A stretch of DNA of 64,000 bases, taken from the NCBI RefSeq assembly GCF_036322625.1, contig NZ_AP027266.1:189001-253000 (forward strand), in the 5' to 3' direction. This stretch comes from Roseicyclus marinus (GTDB taxonomy: Bacteria; Pseudomonadota; Alphaproteobacteria; Rhodobacterales; Rhodobacteraceae). This document shows, piece after piece, positions 16,209-24,268 of this stretch (position 1 is the stretch's first letter; the number at the start of each line of letters is the position of its first letter). The notes beneath the pieces are model-generated. The model had not been told where the DNA came from, did no database searches, and was given only the letters and a program-made list of their open reading frames with translations. The position numbers were made by a program, and so were the translations under genes.

Positions 16209-17437
16209 CCCCCCCCGATCTGCTCCGCGCGATGTTCGACCGCGCCGTCGCCGTCGCCGACCCGATGCAAAGCCTTGGCCAGCGCCTGCCGCCCAAGCCG
16301 CCCGGCCGGGTTGTCGTGATCGGCGCGGGCAAGGCCAGCGCCCGCATGGCCGAAGCGGTCGAGGCCGCATGGGGCCCCTGCGAGGGCCTGGTCATCACCC
16401 GCTACGGCTATGCCCGCCCCTGCAAGGGGATCGAGATCGTGGAGGCGGCCCACCCCGTCCCCGATGCCGCAGGCGTCGCCGCCACCCGCCGGATGCTCGA
16501 CCTCCTGTCCGGGCTGGGGGAGGGGGATTTCGTCCTCGCCCTCATCTCGGGCGGTGGCTCCGCCCTGCTCTGTGCGCCCGCACCCGGCATCACGCTGTCC
16601 GAGAAACAGGCGCTGACCCAGGGCCTCTTGGCCTCGGGCGCGCCCATCGGCGACATCAACGGCATCCGCAAGGAGATATCGGCGGTCAAGGGCGGACGGC
16701 TCGCCGCCGCAGCCTATCCCGCACGGATGCTCGCGCTGATGATCTCGGATGTTCCGGGCGATGATCCGGGCGATATCGCCTCTGGCCCCACGGTCGGGCA
16801 TCGCGGCGATGCGGCCCGCGCGCTGGCCACGCTCGCCCGCTGGGGCGTCACGCCGCCCCCCTCCATCGACGCCTTCCTGCGCGCGGGCGGTGACCCGGTC
16901 CTGCCCGATGATCCGCGCCTGTCGCGGGTGGAAAACGTGATCTACGCCGCCCCCGCCCAATCTCTGGCCGCCGCCGCCGATCTGGCCCGCGCGCAGGGTT
17001 ACGCCGTCGACATCCTCGGCGACGCGCTGGAGGGGGAGGCGCGCGAGGTCGCCACCATCCACGCCACCCTGGCCCGCGCCGCCAAGGGTCCGCGCCTGAT
17101 CCTGTCGGGCGGTGAGCTGACCGTGACGCGGCGCGGCGACGGAATAGGGGGCCCCAATGCCGAATACGCGCTGGCGCTGGCGCTGGCCCTCGATGGCGCA
17201 CCGGGGATCCATGCCATCGCCTGCGACACCGATGGCGTCGATGGCGCGGCCGAGGTCGCGGGCGCGCTCATCGGCCCCGATACGCTGGCGCGCGCCGCAT
17301 CCGCAGGCATCGACGCGGCCGGGGCGCTGGCGCAGAACGATGCCCATAATTTCTTCTACAAGATCGGCGGGCAGGTCGTCACCGGCCCCACCCTCACCAA
17401 CGTGAACGACTTCCGCGCCATCCTGATCGAAGGCTAG
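16205..17437 (+). CDS. Glycerate 2-kinase, MOFRL family (TtuD/GckA-like)
   Basis: A 410-residue protein of the glycerate kinase family often mislabelled hydroxypyruvate reductase. It phosphorylates D-glycerate at C2, feeding 2-phosphoglycerate into glycolysis. Visible features are V-V-V-I-G-A-G-K-A-S near 37-46, the I-S-G-G-G-S-A-L-L segment around 116-124, the D-V-P-G-D-D-P turn around 183-189, and a C-terminal MOFRL domain with L-S-G-G-E-L-T-V-T and N-D-A-H-N-F-F. The ATG overlaps the LacI stop. As the last carbon enzyme of the operon, it implies the pathway yields glycerate (or tartronate semialdehyde or hydroxypyruvate reduced to it). Confidence 0.9.
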   Translation: MTPPDLLRAMFDRAVAVADPMQSLGQRLPPKPPGRVVVIGAGKASARMAEAVEAAWGPCEGLVITRYGYARPCKGIEIVEAAHPVPDAAGVAATRRMLDLLSGLGEGDFVLALISGGGSALLCAPAPGITLSEKQALTQGLLASGAPIGDINGIRKEISAVKGGRLAAAAYPARMLALMISDVPGDDPGDIASGPTVGHRGDAARALATLARWGVTPPPSIDAFLRAGGDPVLPDDPRLSRVENVIYAAPAQSLAAAADLARAQGYAVDILGDALEGEAREVATIHATLARAAKGPRLILSGGELTVTRRGDGIGGPNAEYALALALALDGAPGIHAIACDTDGVDGAAEVAGALIGPDTLARAASAGIDAAGALAQNDAHNFFYKIGGQVVTGPTLTNVNDFRAILIEG

Positions 17438-17440
17438 ACC

Positions 17441-17749
17441 ATGCTGCACCATATCGTCCTGATGGACCCCGACGGGCCCGAGGCGCTGGCCGCGATCAAG
17501 GCCGCCATGCCGATCCTTGCCGCCGTCTGTGACGCTCTGCCGGGTGCCTCCGGCTTCACCCATGGCCCCAACCGCGATTTCGAGGGGAAATCGGCGCGCT
17601 ATACCTACGGCTTCTCGGTCCATTTCACCGATCGCGCCGCCCATCTCGCCTATGAACAGCACCCCGACCATATCCGCGCGGGCGGCATGCTGGTTGCCGC
17701 CTGCCGGGGTGGTCACGACGGGATTTTCGTCGCCGATCTCGAGGTCTGA
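17441..17749 (+). CDS. Dabb-family (stress-responsive alpha/beta-barrel) protein
   Basis: A 102-residue protein of the dimeric alpha/beta-barrel Dabb group: it opens M-L-H-H-I-V-L-M and carries Y-T-Y-G-F-S-V-H-F and a Y-E-Q-H-P-D-H segment, all usual in the family. Such domains are found in small enzymes, isomerases and monooxygenase-like proteins, with no common reaction. It starts 3 bases after the glycerate kinase stop, so it belongs to the sugar-oxidation operon and may act on an intermediate or be an accessory protein. Confidence 0.8.
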   Translation: MLHHIVLMDPDGPEALAAIKAAMPILAAVCDALPGASGFTHGPNRDFEGKSARYTYGFSVHFTDRAAHLAYEQHPDHIRAGGMLVAACRGGHDGIFVADLEV

Positions 17750-17812
17750 ACTGGCCAAACCTTCGTTGTGCGGGCATCTTTTGCCGAAACCCGGGCAGGA
17801 TGCGGCGCAGGC

Positions 17813-18700
17813 ATGACCGATACCCATATCTTCTTCGTGGCCGATGGCGAGCGCCTCGAATGGCAAAGCTGGCTTCTGGCGGCAAGCCTTGCCCATGCCC
17901 ATCGGGGGCGGGGCGATGTCCATCTCTACGCCTATGCCAGCCCCGATTGGCTGGAGCAGGTCGGCCCCGTCACCCGCGCCATCTATGCCGAGGCAGGCGT
18001 CGACCTGCGCGCCCTGCCGGAATCGCCCAACTGGGCCAAACCCTATCCGCATGGCAACAAGATCGTCGCGGCGACCGACCACCGCGGGCCCGGGCGCGGC
18101 ATCTTTCTCGATACCGACATGATCTGCCTCAAACCCCTGACGGAATTGGCCGATCTGCCCGCCACCCACATCGCCGCAGCACCCGAGGGGCGGCCCACAT
18201 GGGGCCCCGATGACCGCTGGCAGCGCGCCTATGACCATTTCGGCCTGCCGCTCCCCACGTCCCGCGTCCGCCTCTTGCGCGGCGACCGGCCCGAACACCT
18301 GCCCTATTTCAACGCGGGCCTCGTCGCCATGCCCGAGGATGCGCAGCCAGACGGCAAACGCTTTGCCGATCACTGGCTCGAAACCGCGCTCGACTTCGAC
18401 CACAAGTGCAAGATCGCCAACAAGCGCCCCTGGCTCGACCAGATCACCCTGCCGCTCGCCATCGCGCGCTTCGGCTATACCGCCCATGTGCTGGACGAAA
18501 GCTGGAACCACGCGCTGTCGCATCGCGGCTCGGCCATCGACCAGACGCCCGATGCGCATATCCTGCACTATCACCGCTTCATGTTCCTGCGCGCCGCCCC
18601 GCAATGGCCGGGCATCTTGCAACGCTTCTTCGACCTCGTGCCAAGGGCGCAGCACCCCGCCGCAACCGACCGCCTGCGCGAGATGAACCTTCTACCCTAA
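17813..18700 (+). CDS. Glycosyltransferase-like protein (GT8-like fold), function unknown
   Basis: A 295-residue cytoplasmic protein. It begins with a beta-strand plus early donor-site region (T-H-I-F-F-V-A-D-G), and F-L-D-T-D-M-I at about 101-107 provides a D-T-D metal and nucleotide-sugar motif like the D-x-D of glycosyltransferases. A later P-Y-F-N-A-G-L-V-A segment and an H-Y-H-R near the end also match GT8-type enzymes. The ATG was chosen at 17813; a short in-frame extension upstream has no support. It is 63 bases downstream of the Dabb gene and ends at a terminator. The acceptor is not predictable, and it may not belong to the catabolic operon. Confidence 0.6.
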   Translation: MTDTHIFFVADGERLEWQSWLLAASLAHAHRGRGDVHLYAYASPDWLEQVGPVTRAIYAEAGVDLRALPESPNWAKPYPHGNKIVAATDHRGPGRGIFLDTDMICLKPLTELADLPATHIAAAPEGRPTWGPDDRWQRAYDHFGLPLPTSRVRLLRGDRPEHLPYFNAGLVAMPEDAQPDGKRFADHWLETALDFDHKCKIANKRPWLDQITLPLAIARFGYTAHVLDESWNHALSHRGSAIDQTPDAHILHYHRFMFLRAAPQWPGILQRFFDLVPRAQHPAATDRLREMNLLP

Positions 18701-18701
18701 A

Positions 18702-18736
18702 GAGCGTCGCGATAACGCGCCGCTCCTTTTCTTTCT
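18702..18736 (+). terminator. Rho-independent terminator after the glycosyltransferase-like gene
   Basis: GAGCG and CGCTC, with inner CGCG/CGCG and a loop ATAA, form a 9-pair stem with one mismatch; CTTTTCTTTCT follows. It begins one base after the stop at 18700 and lies in the convergent gap with the ribokinase-like gene. Confidence 0.75.
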
Positions 18737-18742
18737 GACTTC

Positions 18743-18789
18743 GCATGTCCGGGGAGCGCAAAACCGGTTCCCACTTTTGCGCGACATGC
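18743..18789. repeat. Long inverted-repeat element between convergent genes
   Basis: GCATGTC (18743-18749) pairs with GACATGC (18783-18789), and inside it GCGCAAAA (18756-18763) pairs with TTTTGCGC (18775-18782). The core reads CCGGTTCCCAC. The sequence resembles palindromic repeat elements I recall from alphaproteobacterial genomes that contain CCGGTTCCCACTTTT. It probably ends transcription or stabilises RNA from the minus-strand side and may be a dispersed repeat. Confidence 0.6.
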
Positions 18790-18790
18790 T

Positions 18791-19714
18791 TCAGCGCGCC
18801 AGCAACGCCTCTACCTCGGCACGGGTGGGCATCGCCGCCGCCGCCCCCGCCCGCGTGACCGAGATCGCGGCAACGGCGGTGGCAAAGCGCAAGGCATCCT
18901 CCAGCCCCCGCCCTTCGGCCAGCGCCGTGGCGAACCCGCCGTTGAACGCATCGCCTGCGCCGGTTGTATCCACCACCGGCCCTGCGTTGATAGGCGGCAC
19001 ATGCCGCGCGCCCGCCGCATCGCAGACGAGCGCCCCATCGCCCCCCAGCGTCACGATCACCGCCTTGCCCACGCCCTGATCCAGCAATGCGCCCCCAGCC
19101 CTCGCCGCGCTGTCGCGGTCCGTCACGGCAATGCCCGTCAACCCCTCGGCCTCCGCCTCGTTCGGGATCAGGTAATCGCAAAGCGCCAGCATCCCTTGGG
19201 GCAGGGGGGCCGCAGGCGCAGGGTTCAGGATCGTGATCGCGCCCCCCTCCCGCGCCACGCGCAAAAACGCTTCTGCCGCCGCCATCGGCTGTTCCAGCTG
19301 CGTCAGCGCCACCCTAGCCTGTCCGATCGCCTCGGCCTGTGCCGCCACATCCGCCACGCTGATGGCCCCCGCCGCACCGGGACTGACCACGATGGCATTC
19401 TTGCCCGTGCCCGTTTCCACGAATATCCCCGCAGCCCCGGTGGGCAGGCTCTCGTCGATCACGGCCAGCGGATGGACCCCCGCCCGGGCCCAGGTCTCCT
19501 GCCCCATCGCGCCGAACGTGTCTTTCCCGATCCGGGTCAGGAACCCCACATCGCCCCCCGCCATGGCGGCGGCCACCGCCTGGTTCGACCCCTTGCCGCC
19601 GGGGCCAAGGGTGAACCCCGTTCCCAGCACCGTCTCCCCCAACCGGGGCGGCGCGTCACAGCGGAACGCCGCATCGGCCACGAATATGCCAAGGATCACG
19701 ATATCATGGGGCAT
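18791..19714 (-). CDS. rbsK: Ribokinase-like PfkB-family sugar kinase
   Basis: A 307-residue PfkB carbohydrate kinase closest to ribokinase: G-G-K-G-S-N-Q-A near 39-46 is the family's N-terminal signature, and D-T-T-G-A-G-D-A-F-N-G-G near 247-258 is the anion-hole and catalytic-Asp signature. It phosphorylates a sugar such as ribose at the 5-position using ATP. The ATG at 19714 was chosen because AAGGAGAAGG lies 7 bases upstream; the frame is open for much longer upstream only through antisense of other genes. It is divergent from the acyl-CoA ligase and has no ribose transporter beside it, so other sugars remain possible. Confidence 0.85.
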   Translation of the reverse strand: MPHDIVILGIFVADAAFRCDAPPRLGETVLGTGFTLGPGGKGSNQAVAAAMAGGDVGFLTRIGKDTFGAMGQETWARAGVHPLAVIDESLPTGAAGIFVETGTGKNAIVVSPGAAGAISVADVAAQAEAIGQARVALTQLEQPMAAAEAFLRVAREGGAITILNPAPAAPLPQGMLALCDYLIPNEAEAEGLTGIAVTDRDSAARAGGALLDQGVGKAVIVTLGGDGALVCDAAGARHVPPINAGPVVDTTGAGDAFNGGFATALAEGRGLEDALRFATAVAAISVTRAGAAAAMPTRAEVEALLAR

Positions 19715-19837
19715 GGGCGGACCTTCTCCTTGCGCGCGCGTCCCCAGCCTAGCCGCCCCGCGCGCGCCCTGCCAGCACCCCCTTGCAGCCGCGCGCCCTG
19801 CAAGGGAACATCCCGCCGGAACAGGGGGGACAGGTCC

Positions 19838-21340
19838 ATGAACATCGCCCATTGGCTCGCCCGCAGCGCGCAAGTCGCCGGCGACAGCCCGGCCCTGATG
19901 CTGGGCGACAGGCTCATGGCCGATTACGCCACCTTCCACGCTCGCGCCGCCGCCCTGGCAACGGCCCTGACCGCCAGGGGCATCTTGCCCGGCGACCGCG
20001 TCGCGATCTGGTCCGGCAATGCCCCCGATTACCTCACGGCCCTCTACGGCATCTGGATCGCCGGGGCCGCCGCCGTGCCGATCAACGCCAAGCTCCACCC
20101 GCGCGAGGCGGCGTTCATCCTCCAGGACAGCGGCGCGCGCCACCTGTTCCTCGGCCCCGGCCTCGCCCCCGACACCGACATGCCGCAGACCCCGCTCGCC
20201 AGCCCCGCCTTCGCCTCCATGACCACGGGCGCGCCCGCCCCGATCACCGACCGCGCGCCCGGCGATCTGGCCTGGCTCTTCTACACCTCGGGCACCACCG
20301 GCCAGCCCAAGGGGGTGCAGATCACCCATGGCATGCTCGCCGCCACCTCGCTCTGCTATCCCGTCGATGTCGATCCGGTCAGCCCCTTGGATGCCGCGCT
20401 CTATGCCGCCCCGATGAGCCATGGCGCGGGCCTTTACGCTCCGATCCATGTCCGCATGGGCGCGCGCCACATCGTGCCCCCCTCGGGCGGCTTCGATCCT
20501 GCCGAGGTTCTGGCGCTCTCCGCAACCCTTGGCCCCACCTCGATGTTCATGGCCCCCACCATGGTCCGCCGCCTGACCGATGCCGCCCGCGCCATGGGCA
20601 GCAAGGGCCGCGGCATCCGCACCATCGTCTATGGCGGCGGCCCCATGTATCGCGCCGATATCGAAGAGGCCGTGGCGCTCTTCGGTCCCAAATTCGTGCA
20701 GATCTACGGGCAGGGCGAATGCCCCATGGCGATCACGGCGCTCTCGCGCGCCGATGTCGCGGATCGCAGCCACCCCAACTGGCGCGCGCGCCTCGCCTCT
20801 GTCGGCCGCGCCCAAAGCCTCGTGGAAATCGCCATCGGCGACGCCACAGGCACCCCCCTGCCCAGGGGCGAGATCGGCGAGATCATGGTGCGCGGCGCCC
20901 CCGTCATGCCCGGCTACTGGCAAAACCCCGAGGCCACGGCGAAAACGCTCGTCAACGGCTGGCTCATGACCGGCGACATGGGCAGCCTCGACGCCCATGG
21001 CTACCTCACCCTCGCCGACCGCTCCAAGGATGTGATCATCTCGGGCGGCAGCAACATCTACCCCCGCGAGGTGGAGGAGGTTCTCCTGACCCACCCCTCC
21101 ATCCACGAGGTTTCGGTCATCGGCCGCCCCTCCCCCGAATGGGGCGAAGAGGTCGTGGCCTTCATCGTCCCTACGCCCGGTTCCACCCCCGATCCGGCAG
21201 CGCTCGATGCCCATTGCCTCGCCCATATCGCGCGCTTCAAACGGCCCAAGGCCTACGTGACCCTGCAAGAGCTGCCCAAGAACAATTACGGCAAGGTCCT
21301 GAAAACCGACCTCCGCCGCCGCCTCGCGGAGGAACCCTGA
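19838..21340 (+). CDS. AMP-forming acyl-CoA synthetase/ligase
   Basis: A 500-residue ANL-superfamily ligase that activates a carboxylic acid as acyl-AMP, then as acyl-CoA. The P-loop-like motif Y-T-S-G-T-T-G-Q-P-K-G lies at about 149-159, Y-G-Q-G-E near 290, T-G-D-M-G near 380, the hinge D-R-S-K-D near 397, and the catalytic lysine of the C-terminal lid in N-N-Y-G-K-V-L-K near the end. The start is an ATG with GGGGGGACAGG upstream. It resembles fatty-acid or long-chain ligases; the chain length is not determined. It stands alone, with no operon partner on this strand. Confidence 0.9.
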   Translation: MNIAHWLARSAQVAGDSPALMLGDRLMADYATFHARAAALATALTARGILPGDRVAIWSGNAPDYLTALYGIWIAGAAAVPINAKLHPREAAFILQDSGARHLFLGPGLAPDTDMPQTPLASPAFASMTTGAPAPITDRAPGDLAWLFYTSGTTGQPKGVQITHGMLAATSLCYPVDVDPVSPLDAALYAAPMSHGAGLYAPIHVRMGARHIVPPSGGFDPAEVLALSATLGPTSMFMAPTMVRRLTDAARAMGSKGRGIRTIVYGGGPMYRADIEEAVALFGPKFVQIYGQGECPMAITALSRADVADRSHPNWRARLASVGRAQSLVEIAIGDATGTPLPRGEIGEIMVRGAPVMPGYWQNPEATAKTLVNGWLMTGDMGSLDAHGYLTLADRSKDVIISGGSNIYPREVEEVLLTHPSIHEVSVIGRPSPEWGEEVVAFIVPTPGSTPDPAALDAHCLAHIARFKRPKAYVTLQELPKNNYGKVLKTDLRRRLAEEP

Positions 21341-21354
21341 CCGCCTGCTTCTCT

Positions 21355-21435
21355 GTTTCCCAAATATCCCGGGGGGAGGGGCCAAAAGGCCCCGGGGGGC
21401 GGAGCCCCCACCCTCAGCAACGGGCAGAGCCCCCC
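21355..21435. repeat. GC-rich intergenic repeat of the Rhodobacteraceae type
   Basis: After CAAATATCCC comes a G-run, then GGGGCC-AAAA-GGCCCC (21378-21393), then GGGGGC-GGA-GCCCCC (21395-21409), and a further GGGC-AGA-GCCC at 21422 onward. Such consecutive hairpins with the CAAATAT lead are familiar between genes in this family. It follows the acyl-CoA ligase gene and may end its transcript. Confidence 0.6.
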
Positions 21436-21516
21436 ACAGGCACATCCGACACAACGTCCCCGAAACCCGAGGGCCCCGCCTTGTTCGCGCCCGCGCCACG
21501 GCCTACATCGCGCCTT

Positions 21517-22320
21517 ATGAAGCGTTTCGTTCCGTTCATCGCCAAGGACCCGCTCGTCTCGGTCATCACCCTGTCGGGCGTGATCGCGGCCTCCAACCGT
21601 GGCGGCACACTCAGCGATGCCGCCCTCGCGCCCGCCATCGAACGCGCCTTCGCCAAGGGAAAACCGACCGCCGTCGCGCTTGTCCTGAATTCGCCGGGCG
21701 GCAGCCCCGCCCAATCCTCGCTCATCGCCGCCCGCATCCGCCGCCTGGCCGAGGAAAAACAGATCCCCGTCCATGCCTTCGTCGAGGATGTGGCAGCCTC
21801 CGGCGGCTATTGGCTGGCCTGCGCCGCCGATGACATCTGGATCGACGCAAGCTCCATCGTGGGCTCCATCGGCGTCATCTCGGCGGGCTTCGGCCTGCAC
21901 GAGGCGATCGCGCGCATCGGCATCGAACGCCGCGTCCATACCTCGGGTAAGGACAAGTCGATGCTCGACCCGTTCCGCCCCGAACGCCCCGAGGATGTCG
22001 AACGCCTCAAATCCATCCAGTCCCAGATCCACGACAGCTTCATCGCCCATGTGAAATCTCGCCGCGGCGCACGGCTGGCGCAGGATGCCGATCTTTTCAC
22101 CGGCGAATTCTGGGTCGGGCAGCGCGCCGTCGACCTCGGGCTTGCCGACGGGATCGGCCATATCGTCCCGGTCCTGAAAGACCGCTACGGCAAGAAAACC
22201 CGCTTCCAGCGCTTCGGCCCGCGCCGGGGCCTGTTCCAGCGCTTCAGCGCCAGCCTTTCCGCCGAACTGACCGGCACCCTCCAGGACAGCGCGCTCCGGG
22301 CGCGCTACGGCCTGTCGTGA
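21517..22320 (+). CDS. S49-family peptidase (SppA/SohB-like)
   Basis: A 267-residue serine protease of the signal-peptide-peptidase A class. The nucleophile is Ser95 in D-V-A-A-S-G-G-Y-W, and the general-base lysine is probably Lys147 in S-G-K-D-K-S-M. L-V-L-N-S-P-G-G-S near 56-63 forms the oxyanion loop and S-I-V-G-S-I-G-V-I follows the nucleophile, as in the family. It is a short, single-domain form without an obvious N-terminal membrane anchor, so its location is unsure. The following 63-residue gene overlaps its stop by one base. It probably removes signal peptides or other small membrane fragments. Confidence 0.88.
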   Translation: MKRFVPFIAKDPLVSVITLSGVIAASNRGGTLSDAALAPAIERAFAKGKPTAVALVLNSPGGSPAQSSLIAARIRRLAEEKQIPVHAFVEDVAASGGYWLACAADDIWIDASSIVGSIGVISAGFGLHEAIARIGIERRVHTSGKDKSMLDPFRPERPEDVERLKSIQSQIHDSFIAHVKSRRGARLAQDADLFTGEFWVGQRAVDLGLADGIGHIVPVLKDRYGKKTRFQRFGPRRGLFQRFSASLSAELTGTLQDSALRARYGLS

Positions 22321-22511
22321 TGCTCAAGATCGTCAGCCTTTTCCTGATCTTCATGGCGGTGCTCGCCATGTTCGGCCGCCTGCGCTGGCCCCGGATCGGG
22401 GGCAGGGGCGACCGCGCGGGCGGATTGCCCAAACCCAGACTTTGCCCCGATTGCGGGCGCTACAACCTGCGCGGCGGCCCCTGCCGCACGTGCAAGAACG
22501 AACAGGGCTGA
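22320..22511 (+). CDS. Small membrane protein with a zinc-ribbon-like C-terminus
   Basis: A 63-residue protein: one transmembrane helix at about residues 2-20, then a basic linker, then C-P-D-C-G (about 43-47) and C-R-T-C (about 56-59), the spacing of a small zinc ribbon. It starts within the stop of the S49 peptidase gene, so it is translationally coupled, and may be a partner or regulator of that protease. I do not recognise a named family. Confidence 0.75.
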   Translation: MLKIVSLFLIFMAVLAMFGRLRWPRIGGRGDRAGGLPKPRLCPDCGRYNLRGGPCRTCKNEQG

Positions 22512-22515
22512 CATC

Positions 22516-23481
22516 TTGATCACGGAATTCGCCTATGCCGGCCTCGGCCTGATCATTCTCCTTCTGGCCGGGGACCTCCTGGTGAAGGGCGCGGTCAACC
22601 TCAGCCTCCGGCTCGGCATCCCGGCACTGATCGTCAGCCTGACGGTGGTGGCCTTCGGCACCTCCGCGCCCGAACTCCTGATCTCGATCACGGCGGTGCT
22701 CGATGGCGTGCCGGGTCTGGCGCTGGGCAACGTGATCGGCTCGAACACCGCCAATGTGCTGCTGATCCTCGGCATCCCGGCGATGATCTTCGGGCTTGCC
22801 ACGGGCAGCGATACGCGCCGCAGCTTCCTTTTCATGATGCTGGGCAGCGCGCTGTTCGTGGGCTTGGGCTTTCTGGGTCCCTATCGCTGGTGGGCGGGCC
22901 TGATCCTTCTGGGCGCGCTGGCGCTGATCTTGTTCGATTCCGCGCGCGAGGTGCAGGCCCACCGCCGCGCCGCCGCCGCCGATGCCCAAGCGGCAGAAGA
23001 CGACGACGATCTCCCCGAGGAGGCGGACCCCGACATGCCCTGGTGGAAGATCCTGGGCTTTCTCGCGCTGGGCCTGATCGGCCTGCCCATCGGGGCCGAA
23101 CTGCTGATCGACAGCTCCGTCAGCATCGCGCAGGCCTTCGGGGTCAGCGACACGGTGATCGGCCTGACGCTTGTTGCGGTCGGCACCTCCTTGCCGGAAC
23201 TGGCCACCACCGTCATGGCCGCGCTGCGCCGCCATGCCGATGTGGCGCTCGGCAATGTCATCGGCTCGAACATGTTCAACCTTCTGGGCATCATCGGCGT
23301 GGCCTCCCTTGTCGGGCAGATCCCCGTCGATCCGGCGCTTCTGCGCTTCGATGTCTGGGTGATGCTGGCGGCCTCTGCGGTGCTTGCGCCCTTCGTCTTC
23401 CTGCGCTGGGGCATGGGGCGTCTGGTTGGCGTGATCTTCACCGCGCTCTATGTCGCCTACATTCTGATGGTCCTGGCATAG
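22516..23481 (+). CDS. Calcium/sodium antiporter (YrbG family)
   Basis: A 321-residue inner-membrane protein of the Ca2+:cation antiporter family, with two inverted halves. The alpha-repeats are visible as G-T-S-A-P-E-L near 53-59 and G-T-S-L-P-E-L near 223-229, each carrying the acidic ion ligand. A hydrophilic acidic loop (about 157-175, rich in D and E) joins the halves. The start is a TTG at 22516, needed to supply the first transmembrane helix; no ATG or GTG fits. It lies 4 bases after the small zinc-ribbon protein. It exchanges cations across the membrane; the exact ions are not readable. Confidence 0.87.
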   Translation: MITEFAYAGLGLIILLLAGDLLVKGAVNLSLRLGIPALIVSLTVVAFGTSAPELLISITAVLDGVPGLALGNVIGSNTANVLLILGIPAMIFGLATGSDTRRSFLFMMLGSALFVGLGFLGPYRWWAGLILLGALALILFDSAREVQAHRRAAAADAQAAEDDDDLPEEADPDMPWWKILGFLALGLIGLPIGAELLIDSSVSIAQAFGVSDTVIGLTLVAVGTSLPELATTVMAALRRHADVALGNVIGSNMFNLLGIIGVASLVGQIPVDPALLRFDVWVMLAASAVLAPFVFLRWGMGRLVGVIFTALYVAYILMVLA

Positions 23482-23491
23482 GAAGATTGTG

Positions 23492-24268
23492 ATGACGGCA
23501 TTGGTCACGGGGGCGGCGCGGCGTCTGGGTCGCGCCATGGCGCTGGAACTTGCGCGCGCGGGCCATGATCTGGCCATCCATTATTCCGGCAGCGCCGAAG
23601 AGGCCGCGACCGTGGCCGATGAGGTGCGCGCGCTCGGCCGCCGCGCCGTGACGCTGCAAGCCGACCTGACCCACGAGGACGAGACCCAGACCCTGCTCCC
23701 CCGCGCGGTCGCGGCGCTCGATGCCCCGATCACGGTGCTGATCAACAACGCCTCGATCTTCGAATACGACAATATCGCCACCGCCACCCGCAGCAGCTGG
23801 GACAGGCACCTGGAATCGAACCTCCGCGCCCCCTTCGTCCTGACGCAAGCCATGGCCGCGCAGGTGCCGGACCCCCTCACGGATGAAAACGGCGAACCGC
23901 AGGCGCAGGGCCTGATCGTCAACATGATCGACCAGCGCGTCCTGAAACCCACGCCCGAATTCATGAGCTACACGATCGCCAAGATGGGCCTCTGGGCGCT
24001 CACCCGCACCTCGGCGCAGGCTTTGGCCCCCCGCGTGCGGGTCAATGCCATCGGTCCCGGTCCGACCATGCAGGGCGCCCGCCAATCCGCCGCGCATTTC
24101 GCGGGCCAGCGCGCGGCGACGATCCTGAACCGGGGCGCGGACCCCGCGGGCATCTGCGACGCGCTGCGCTATTTCCTGACCGCGCGCGCCGTGACCGGCC
24201 AGCTCATCTGCGTCGATGGGGGCCAGCATCTCGCATGGCAGACCCCGGACGTCCTTGGGGTTGAATAG
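23492..24268 (+). CDS. SDR-family oxidoreductase (FolM/pteridine-reductase-like)
   Basis: A 258-residue classical SDR. Cofactor motif T-G-A-A-R-R-L-G at about 6-13, where the paired Arg fits NADPH preference and is usual in pteridine reductases; N-N-A-S near 88; catalytic Y-T-I-A-K near 161-165; and P-G-P-T-M after the Lys. The ATG at 23492 is chosen over the GTG one codon earlier because AGGAAG sits 6 bases upstream. It precedes uvrC, the order I recall in relatives. It probably reduces dihydrofolate or dihydrobiopterin-like pterins, though other substrates are possible. Confidence 0.8.
   Translation: MTALVTGAARRLGRAMALELARAGHDLAIHYSGSAEEAATVADEVRALGRRAVTLQADLTHEDETQTLLPRAVAALDAPITVLINNASIFEYDNIATATRSSWDRHLESNLRAPFVLTQAMAAQVPDPLTDENGEPQAQGLIVNMIDQRVLKPTPEFMSYTIAKMGLWALTRTSAQALAPRVRVNAIGPGPTMQGARQSAAHFAGQRAATILNRGADPAGICDALRYFLTARAVTGQLICVDGGQHLAWQTPDVLGVE

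Noticed and set aside
15905-18655. A 916-codon open frame on the minus strand
   Set aside because: It runs antisense to the LacI, glycerate kinase, Dabb and glycosyltransferase genes. Its composition is the Gly/Asp/Arg-rich pattern typical of antisense frames in GC-rich DNA, with no family motif.
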